Assembly (NCBI GenBank): GCA_958299035.1
Contig: CATQJL010000001.1
Span: 34,200,780-34,264,779 of the forward strand
Direction of reading: 5' to 3'
Origin: Cylicocyclus nassatus
Taxonomy: Eukaryota; Nematoda; Chromadorea; Rhabditida; Strongylidae
DNA length: 64,000 bases
Both the position numbers and the translations under genes were made by a program. A model generated the notes under the pieces. That model made no database searches. It saw only the letters and a list, made by a program, of their open reading frames with translations, and had not been told where the DNA came from. How positions within the stretch are numbered: position 1 is the stretch's first letter; each line of letters starts with the position of its first letter. Below are positions 55,486-64,000 of the stretch, one piece after another.

Positions 55486-57284
55486 ACGATGTGATTCGGA
55501 GCAATTGTGTAGGTAATTACAATTCCACCGTCTAAAAAGAAAAGAAAATCAACACGTGCAAATTAGAGCCTGACGGAGAGAAGAGAAGAGAACGGAGAGA
55601 ACGCTAGAACAATTCTGCCTTACGAAACTACGAGTGACGGAGCATTTTCTAGCGGAGAACATACTCGTCCGAACAAGTTGTTAGGGGAGCGAAAGGAAAA
55701 AGGGGAGCGGCGCTTGAGCCGCCCTCTGGCTTGCAGAGTTCACATTTTCGGCGCCGAGTTGTTGTTTTGGTTCATTTGTAGGGCCTCCTATCCATCTGTG
55801 TCAAAATCTGAGTTTGGTCAATTTTGCCCGTAGGCTGCCTTTAACATGGAAAAAAATATCTATGAATCGAAATCTGCCCGAAGTTGCTGCACCATCAAAA
55901 TAAGAACAGCTTAAATCCGCTATCCTTAACAAGCAACTCAACAGAGCGTATCAACAATCAAATTTTAGTACAGTAACCCCGCTAGATCAAATGAGCATGC
56001 AATTCCCGCGCATGAAAAACAATAACTCGCTTTGAAATATTGCGCCACAGCTAAACATAACACATCTAGAATCAGCATTCGAAGTTGATTCCCAACATAT
56101 GTGCCTCATCTCGAAACGCTATTCTAGGTTACGTGACATCCCTTGTAAGAACAGGGCATTGCCAGAAACCCGAAGGCCGTCTGGCTTAAAATAGACGCAC
56201 TCTTTAAGAATCGGCGATCGCCTTTTTGTAAAGCAGGGGTTAGCCTAGGCTTAGTTATTCAAAAACGTTAATAAAATCTTTTTTTCACTCTTACAGCAAG
56301 GACGGGGCCCCGCGCGAGGGTGGCAAATTGACACCGGTGAAACGTCTTCGTCTTTGCCACTATCGGTTCTTACGATTTTTCTTGATTCCGCCAGTTGTGT
56401 ATGTTGTTCGACTGGAGCGCGCTTTTCTTCTCACAAAAAAAAAGACGTTAGATCGTTGAAATTACTGATCCTAACAAGAAGAGGAGGAGTTTTGGAATTC
56501 GAATGTTACTGTACATTAAACTTTAAATAAACACTCACATACACACCAAATTTTCGGTCACACGAGTCATTTTTCTATTCGGTAGAATTTTCAGAAAAAA
56601 GCTTGCCAGGAACTTTATTCACAAAGTCTTTCGACAATACTCTGCACTATGTTTCCCCTAGCTGTTGTCTATTTATAATTTAATTTCGTAGTCATAAGTT
56701 ATGTGCTCATTGTCGAGGCAGTCAATTATTATACTATCAATGTAAGGAGATCTGGATTTTTGGATGAGCAAGATTTTGCGTGTCAGCTGTAGCAACTTGT
56801 CGAGAGAGCGTATGTACAATACATGTAAAAGTAGATTCATTGTTGCAAAAATAATGTTTTGCAAAAATTTACTCTAAAAGGCTATAACTTGGTCCAGTCT
56901 TCATATTTTTGAATGCAATCAGGACCGTCAGAAGCAGTAAGCCTCGTTACCTGATGTGCACTTGCATATACTAATATCGCAAACGGGAATACAAGAATGC
57001 GCCAAAAAACCGAGTTTTTCTCTTGAGACCTCATATTTGAGAAATTACAACTCAATTCAAGTTTGGTTTCTATTGCTGCTAATCAACTTATTTTGTAGAC
57101 GCAAGCAAGTAATAAACATTTGTATAGAAAAAAACTTCATAGAAGGGGACCGCGAAAGGAAAAAAATAACAGCTCAGAATTGTTCACTTTCCTGAGACTA
57201 TTTGTGGTAGGCCAGAAAACCCCAAGCTACGAAAATTTCAAATTCTTTATGCACTGAGTAACTACATTTTTCTGCAAAATTGTA
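55486..57284. other. Mostly no gene; one possible terminal exon
   Basis: After TTTTTCACTCTTACAG (ends 56,296), a frame 56,298-56,459 (54 codons, KDGAPREGGKLTPVKRLRLC, hydrophobic middle, TGA) looks coding by composition but has no partner exon. 55,830-55,846 has a GGCTGCCTTTAAC MITE-end word. The rest is unrecognised. Confidence 0.25.
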
Positions 57285-57495
57285 CAGTCTGCCCCAATCG
57301 GGGTCAGGCCGAACCGTTGGGGTGGATTGAACGCTCGCAGTGCTAGGTTTTTGCGCCGCATATGCGCACTGTCAAAGAAGAGAGCGAAGAGATTAAGGAG
57401 AAATCAGACAAGCAGGCGTGACGGCGTGACGCAAAACGCTAGCGACGCGGGCTCCCGCCATGCCAACTTTGGCCTGACTAAATTGGGGCAGACTT
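57285..57495. mobile_element. 211-bp Tc1-like MITE
   Basis: Ends CAGTCTGCCCCAAT...GTCAGGCC and GGCCTGAC...ATTGGGGCAGACTT, flanked by TA at 57,283-57,284 and 57,496-57,497. The terminal base pair is mismatched. The frame at 57,327-57,512 overlaps it and is spurious. Confidence 0.75.
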
Positions 57496-57597
57496 TAAGA
57501 AAGATGTCCTGACCTCATGCTACAGAAATGAGAGGAGTTTGGCGATTGCCCTAATTGTGAGGAACTTTAGAATCATAGAATGCCAGCAGCGAGTATA

Positions 57598-59145
57598 CAG
57601 TGCTGGTCATAGCTATAAAGCCACCCTAAAAATCACCGTAATTTGCTCTCTCTTGCTCATAATTGTCTGAAAACCCACTATTTTGTGCGCAAACTTACGT
57701 CATACCATTGACCAGAACGGCTCCCAATTTCATGGATTTTGAAGGGAGAAAAACTGAGAAATTTGAAAAAAGGGTTCCGAAGGCTGGTCACAGCTATAAA
57801 GCCATCTCTCGTTTTCAATCAGTACTGCGTTTTGTGAACCTCAAATTTTTTGTGCATATACAACATCAAAATATGAAACATTTGTTACACTTGGAAGGAA
57901 TGCCTTTTAAAAAGAAGATTCGTACTGCATTTTTTGCTCTAAAATGCTTAATAAGTCACATCATTTGCAAAAAACTGCTTTTTCACTGAATTTTGAAGCA
58001 CTTGTTTGACTCGGATGAAGGTCCTAGGATTTGTTTGGCCTTTGCAATGAACGATGTGAAAAGTGCTGAACTGAAAATTGCGTAGTCGCTAATCTTGATA
58101 AACGAGCCCTCATCTTACCGAGGTGTAAGCACGCTTTTGAGGCGCAAAACTCGATTTCTGACGCGCGAAAACTTTTGGTTGGAAGTTGACACCTTGTCTG
58201 CATGGCGATGTACTCATGCAGAAGTTGTCAGGTTTTTTTGCAAAGATGTATTTGCCGCACTAAAGTTAGAGCGATTTGTCTGCAGTTCGGTTGTGCGCAG
58301 TGTATCTCACAAGACTTCAGATTTCACTGCTTTGAGCTCCTCATCAAGTCAAATCTTACTAAACTGTCAGGAATAGTAGGATTTTCAAGTTTTGAGCGGT
58401 TTTCCGCTCGATCGAGGTGGTTAGAGTGAGTCATGATTAGACGGAGTTCACCACTCATTTTAGGAAAAAAGGCGTCCAAAGCGGAACCAGAATCCTCAGA
58501 GTTGCGATGACGTACAAGCTATGCGCACGCGTCTATTTTGTACAAGCGACGTGCTGAGCACGCGACAGAGCTTTTCGGGCATTAAAACTCAATTTCTGCG
58601 GTTCAAAAACTCGTCTACCTGGAGGGGAGTTTGGGGTTCGTTTATCAATATCAGGGACTAAGCAATGTTGACTCAAGCGCTTTTCGCTGTATTCATTGCA
58701 AAGGCTCGGCAAAGCATAGGGCCTTCATCCATGTCAAACAAGTGCTTCAAAATTTAGTGAAAAAGCAGTTTTTTGCAAATGATGTGACTTATTACGCATT
58801 TTAGAGCAAAAAATGCAGTACGAATCTTCTTTTTGAAAGGCATTCCTTCCAAGTGTAACAAATGTTTCATATTTTGATGTTGTATATGCACAAAAAATTT
58901 GAGGTTCACAAAACGCAGTACTGATTGAAAACGAGAGATGGCTTTATAGCTGTGACCAGCCTTCGGAACCCGTTTTTCAAATTTTTCAGTTTTCCTCCCT
59001 TCAAAATCCATGAAATTGGGAGCCGTTCTGGTCAATGGTATGACGTAAGTTTGCGCACAAAATAGTGGTTTTTCAGACAATTATGAGCAAGAGAGAGCAA
59101 ATTACGGTGATTTTTAGGGTGGCTTTATCGCTATGACCAGCACTG
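57598..59145. mobile_element. Tc1-like element with ~510-bp TIRs, no intact transposase
   Basis: Flanked by TA (57,596-57,597; 59,146-59,147). Ends CAGTGCTGGTCATAGCTATA and ATCGCTATGACCAGCACTG; CAGTGCTGG is the classic nematode Tc1 terminus. The inverted repeats reach about 58,107 and 58,636. A second 'gctggtcacagctataaagcca' near 57,784 gives an internal binding-site-like repeat. The 108-codon frames at 57,663 and 58,754 are the same TIR read on each strand. The central 530 bp has no transposase motif. Confidence 0.9.
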
Positions 59146-60049
59146 TATATTTCGGGGAGTCGATTTCTCGGTTCAGACAATTTTGAAAAATGTACTTAAA
59201 CATGTTATAGGTAAAAAATGCCAACCAAATACAGTAGCTATGTTTTCAAAAGAACTCGTTCATCAGCGCCTGAATTGTGGCCACGGAAATTCAAGCATCG
59301 AAATTTTGATTTTGAGCGCAGTTGCGCGAGATGCTGGTGAGATGCTGACTAATGAGATAGAATTTCAGTTTCACCATTATTAGAAAGTATATGAAGAAAG
59401 CTTTCTAGTGATATGCAGAAGCTATCAAAAGAGAAATTCCAGAGGAAAAAGTTGTTTAAAAAGTAGGCTTAGAAAAACGGACAATATTTTTTGCAACAGC
59501 CTAATACGATAACCTCTTTGCTTTCCATCCGAAACAATTTCATTTTGACATTTGCTCACCTCGTGCCGGGCCTTGAGCAGAGATAGAAAAATGGATCGGT
59601 CTTCAGGTCCTGCCTGAGGCGCCAAAACCCAACATCAAGTCGGCGATACAATTTGGGTGACAAAAGCGACGCGTCTCACAACGATTAGCCACGGAGACTG
59701 ATTCATGCTCTACACCTTCAGGCTAAAACAGTCTCCACAAACACCAAGCTCCACGCCCTTACTGCCGTTGCTGGAGGCATCAAACATTACGTCATCGCTG
59801 TGCGAAAACGCAGTCCGAGAAGAAGGAAGAGTACAACAGAGTTTCTGATAAGACTCTCATTATTCGCGGTGAGAAAGTGAGGAAACAGAAAAAAAGAAAT
59901 AAGGAATAAAACAATGTGAAACTTGAGAAGATTAGATTATCGATCTCTTCATGACTTACTAAGAATATCAACTCCGCTTTGCTGCTGGGTGGTGTAAGCA
60001 CTCTTCTTTATGGCACCAACTAACTCACAGCCAAATGCTGGTGGTTCTT
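59146..60049. other. No gene recognised
   Basis: Short frames only; no domain, repeat pair or splice-supported exon found. Confidence 0.4.
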
Positions 60050-60438
60050 GCAGACTTAAATGCATTATCTGGGCAAATCTGCACATAAAGAGTTTTTCGC
60101 CTGAAAACTGTTGAGGGGTCCTAACTAAGGCAATGCCTAAGCGGCAGCGCATATGATCCCTCCAAGCTGAGAAATCCGTCTTCAATGCCACCGCGCCTGC
60201 GCCATGACCGTGACTCAAAAATCGCTTCGCTCACATTGACACTAAGTTTGCGCTGGGACTCCTAAAACACCCGCGAATTACAGTCACATCCCAGGCGCGG
60301 AGGGTTAGAGGACGGATTTCTCAGCCGTGAAAAAATCATTTACGCTGCCGTCTGAGCAGTGCCTTAGCTAGATCAACTCTCATGAGTCTCCAGGCGAAAA
60401 ACTTATGTGCCCAAGTTTGTCCGGACACTGCCTACAAA
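60050..60438. mobile_element. Decayed MITE of the GGCAGTGTCC type
   Basis: The right end TTTGTCCGGACACTGCCTAC resembles the termini at 5,328 and 31,522. Inner pairs are CACATAAAGAGTTTTTCGCC / GGCGAAAAACTTATGTG and GAGAAATCCG / CGGATTTCTC. 'actaaggcaatgcctaagcg' and 'gagcagtgccttagctag' match the interior of the 31.5-kb element. The left terminus is poorly preserved. Confidence 0.55.
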
Positions 60439-60959
60439 TGGATATTCAAACACAAAATGATGCCACTAACCTATTGCATAGTATGCCATTTTCTTTATGA
60501 GAATGCGGTAGACGCACTTGCAAGATTATCCGTGGCTTAAACGTAAACCTGCAATATCCGCATGCAGAGTTAATTCTACAGTATGGATTGGCGATAGGCT
60601 AACAAAATTTGCCTTAACGCAAGGTCTCCCCCGTCTTGACCAGCTATGTGGTCATCAACGTCACTACTCTCCAAAAGAACACATTTAGTAATAGAGTACA
60701 GTACCAATAAAACTCATAATCTCAACAGAAGCAGTCAAGTTTTGCTTACTTTGTACGTCTTCCACTAAAGGTCGTGCCATTGGCGCACCTTCTCAGGGGC
60801 AAATTTAAAATAAGACAAAGCAGGCGGAAGAAATGCTGAGACTCAACTTGGAAAAGAAGCATAGACATTTCGTTCTTATAGCTAAAGGCGACAAGACACA
60901 CGCATTGTATTGGTTTGGGGTGGTCCGAATGCGGGATGTAGGCGGTGTACGCCCATATA

Positions 60960-61980
60960 TTAGGTCATTCCGAAAGTAATTTCTCTTTTTTCAAACGCGC
61001 ACCACATGTGACGGAACAAAGATTTCTAAGAGATCTTGGAAGCATTCGATGCAGAATTTCATTCCCTTTCTAATATTTATGAAATTGTCGCAAAACAGTC
61101 AATGAGCTTTCAGAAAATCACCAAAACCTGCAACCCATGCTTTTTGAGATAATCAAGTTTTATGATTTTTTAAAACTTTTATATCAATCCTCAAAAGGAT
61201 TGCAAGTAACTATTCCATAGAGTAAACCTTATAGAATACAGCACTACTTTTTTCTCTTCCTCGTATCTAGCCGTAATTTTTTAAAAGATTTTTTAACAGA
61301 ACCACCGGATTTTGGCAGGCCCACCTCAGCCACAATGGCAGCAAACATCATAATTCTTCGGAATTTGAGACTACCAAGATAGTACTATGAGTTAGCATAA
61401 ATTTTACAAAGCCTGTGAGGGTTTACGGGTTCGAAATATCAAGTTTCGAGTTTTTTGGGTACAGCCTGGGGCTCGCTAAAGAAATGAATAATGATGATTT
61501 CATCCCCGGAAACTAAACGAATCGAAAACAAAAAACACCTGTTAGAAAGAGGAGAAATTGCTGCATCGAATAGTGCGCGAGCTGCTCCTCTTTTGATGTT
61601 CTACGAGGATTTAGCTGCCCATGTATGGAAATTGGTAGCATCAGTTAAAATTCTGTTAAAAATGTATGACTAGCTATAAAAAGGAGAAAAAAACAGCACT
61701 GTATTTTGTAAGGTTTACTCTATCGAATCGTTACTTGCAATCCTTCAGAGGATTGATATGAAAGTTTTAAAAAATCATAAAACTTGACCATCTCAAAAAG
61801 CATGGGTTGCAGGTTTTGGTTATTTTCTGAAAGCTCATTGACTGTTTTGCGACAATTTGATAAACATTAGAAAGAGAATGAAATTCTGCATCGAATGCTT
61901 CCAAGATCTCTTAGAAATCTTTGTTCCGTCACATGTGGTGCCCGTTTGAAAAAAGCGAAATTACTTTCGGAATGACCTAA
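60960..61980. mobile_element. Mariner-type MITE with ~300-bp TIRs
   Basis: TA on both sides (60,958-60,959; 61,981-61,982). Ends TTAGGTCATTCCGAAAGTAA and TTACTTTCGGAATGACCTAA. Inverted pairing continues through GGAAGCATTCGATGCAGAAT and CCTCAAAAGGATTGCAAGTA. No transposase frame. Confidence 0.9.
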
Positions 61981-61982
61981 TA

Positions 61983-64000
61983 TTTATGCACGTAGTCGTA
62001 CGCTGCGAAGTCTGGCTGAACCCTTTACAGCCAACTTGGTGAAATGTAGCGAATCAGCAAGGAAAATGTAAGGCGTAAGGCCATCCGCGCAGGGCGCGGA
62101 ATTGTGTACTGCGCGCCACTTCCCCTTCCTCGTGCACTCTCGCAGCCCCTTTTCTCTGCGCTTCTTTCAGTTTAGGATTTCTTGGACGCACTTGTGTTGT
62201 CCTCCGAACACAGCGCAGATGATGAATAAGTGAATCGATATGATTTAGAGATGTCAAACTCGTTAGGCACATTTCGGCAGGTTTGAAAGAGGTTATCGAA
62301 AATAATGCACATGGTGAGTATATTTTTGCAATATATCGTCTGGGTTGCACAACGCATGCGGAACACGCCGGCCATTTCTCCGAAAGAAGCGTCATTGGGC
62401 ATCCAGCCGACTATCAGGTCTATTTTGAACTCAAGGTCGGTTTATGGATAGCAAAGCTACGAGAGGTTGAAATCTATCTCAAGGCATGCTCTCAAGTTAA
62501 ATTCTAATCTCAGGGTTTGCTGATGAATACGGCTATCGGTATCTTTTTTCCCTCTTTTAAGTAGAAGTTTCAAAAACAACCCATCTACTATCTTCGAAGT
62601 ATCTTGTCACATAGAAGCTCATGTCACTAGCAGTGTCTAATCTACTGAGATCGTGATATCTTCCTAGCGCAAAAAAATCTTTTCCGATGACTTCTACTTG
62701 GTATAAGTGAATCATGACTATGAGTGCTCGGATTGCAGAATAAATCTCCGTGCCAAACGGCCTGATATTGCTACACCTATAAGATATGACAAGGGTTGAG
62801 CAAGAGGTGAGGCACACACCCGCCAGTTACGACCACCTTCCTCTTTTCTCAATACTCTCCCCATCCTCTCCTCCCTCCCTCCTTCCACCAGCATTACCGT
62901 TTGCCACCCGTAGGCAGACATAAGTCTAGGCAAAGCACAATTAATAACAAATCGATTATCATGTCAAATAACCCGCGTGGGTCAAGTTTTAGCAGATTTT
63001 GAGGATTTCCAGTATTAGGCCACACAAATGAAGTGGTCATTTTCAAATGAATAACTACAATTCAAAAGTCAATTAGCTAACTCTTTTCTGTGACAGTGAA
63101 AAGCACTACTCTCTGTTAACTCACGTCACGAATCCTATTAATAACCATCAAACTATGGAATTAGAAGCAGACCAAAATTTACTTTGTCCATTTTTCGCTT
63201 TCATTGGCTGTGGATTCACCAACTTTACTCAGAGCAACGAAGACGAATCGGGCTTAAGTTACCCCGTAAAAACTAAGAGATCCGGGCTATTCTGCATGTC
63301 TTTTGTTCGCTATATTTTTCTCCGGAGGTGAGTTAACGGGGTGTGGCAGAGCCCCAGAGAAGCTTTGGGTGCCACACCTTCCAAGAGGTTGTGCCACACC
63401 CCAACTTACCTTCAAAGTATTCAAATATCTGTATTTTTTTATGGACACTACTGTTAAACCTTCTTTTGTAAATAGCAGAAATTTTGATCAAAATTGCTTC
63501 TCCTAGAGAAAGATGTAGTTGTTTTTTTTACTTATGCGAATGGAAATTACTGCGAAAATATTGGATTACGGTAACATGCTAAGTTTGCGCTACAATGTGA
63601 ATCGCGAGGGAAGGCGGCAAAAAGCATATGTTTGATGGCCTAGTTCTTGTAAAAGCGATTTGAGCGTATTTGGTCTTCTCTAACCTAAGACAGTAAACGA
63701 AAATGGGAAAAACGAGATTTTGGCTGCTATTCCATAGTTCCGAGGTTATTTGAAGTGAGATTACTAATGTGAGCAAAGGAATAGTATCCGTATTAAGTGC
63801 AAAAAGAAGTAGTTGACTCACCTTTGGAACAAAGTTTGCTTGTTCGAAATTGGCCATCTCACTTGGTGGCTCAATATTCGAAAACCTGAAATTTCGCTGA
63901 CGTTTGCCCCACAGGATTTATTTGGCATGCTGATTACGAAAATGACTCTTATTAAAGTTCTTATCATGCTTACGTACGTGTACGATGGTAGGCCACATTA
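61983..64000. other. No firm gene; dispersed motif copies
   Basis: A 40-bp exon-like segment (GGCAG at about 62,280, then frame LKEVIENNAH to GTGAGT at 62,314) is possible but isolated. The GATCAGCATG-type motif occurs at 62,953-63,004 (plus) and 63,890-63,940 (minus). No other features are supported. Confidence 0.35.

Noticed and set aside
57663..59080. Two mirror-image 108-residue proteins
   Set aside because: They are the same Tc1-like terminal inverted repeat read on opposite strands, with no domain and no splice or start context.

Overview
The window looks like nuclear DNA of a nematode. The evidence is AT-rich sequence, 38-60 bp introns with GTAAG/TTTTCAG-type sites, start codons just behind a TTATTTCAG trans-splice-like acceptor, Tc1/mariner miniatures, and a BEL/Pao element with a Phlebovirus-glycoprotein-like envelope, a combination known from nematodes such as Ascaris and Caenorhabditis. 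The species cannot be named. Most of the 64 kb is transposon-derived; only a handful of short spliced genes can be supported.

1-14,050: a giant inverted repeat. The left arm (1-5,568) and right arm (8,377-13,942) are near-identical in all stretches compared. Each arm carries a two-gene cluster (tail of a small single-span membrane protein, then a secreted four-cysteine peptide), two tRNA-derived repeats in opposite orientation, and a dead CR1-like LINE. The left arm also contains the 25-nt SMART cDNA/template-switch primer (5,129-5,153) where the right arm has unrelated native sequence. That is an amplification or library artefact and warns about the assembly here. The 2.8 kb spacer holds a MITE, a degenerate ~130 bp repeat array and a large hairpin element (copy A).

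14,560-20,933: a second, older inverted repeat whose arms have clearly diverged. A mariner-type MITE (16,157-16,928) sits in the left arm only, and the right arm preserves the exact empty TA site. A paralogue of the four-cysteine peptide follows at 21.0-21.3 kb, and a further degenerate relative lies at 29.4 kb.

22-36 kb: mostly unrecognised sequence with MITEs, hairpin copy B running into a 500-N gap (27,574-28,073), and a candidate two-exon secreted Cys-rich gene (34,795-35,132).

36.9-44.1 kb: an LTR retrotransposon of the BEL/Pao type (37,460-42,816; 189-bp LTRs, near-matching 5-bp target duplication) inserted into a decayed DDE-transposase gene, pieces of which flank it on both sides. 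The element has lost gag, protease, RT and the integrase N-terminus. It retains an integrase remnant, a frameshifted envelope remnant with Phlebovirus-Gc-like features, and an unusually placed gag-type zinc-knuckle ORF after env. Its primer-binding site is extended to almost a whole tRNA-Gly(GCC) complement.

45-64 kb: fold-back elements, mariner and Tc1-like MITEs, a TAA-flanked Harbinger-like MITE, and a putative hAT-type element (50,882-55,477, exact 8-bp target duplication) with subterminal TTCGAA arrays. Nested in the latter is a GC-tipped inverted-repeat unit carrying a spliced gene of unknown function (53,598-54,225, minus strand).

There is no operon-scale pathway here. The biology is that of transposon nesting, plus a small family of secreted peptides duplicated along with the large inverted repeat.
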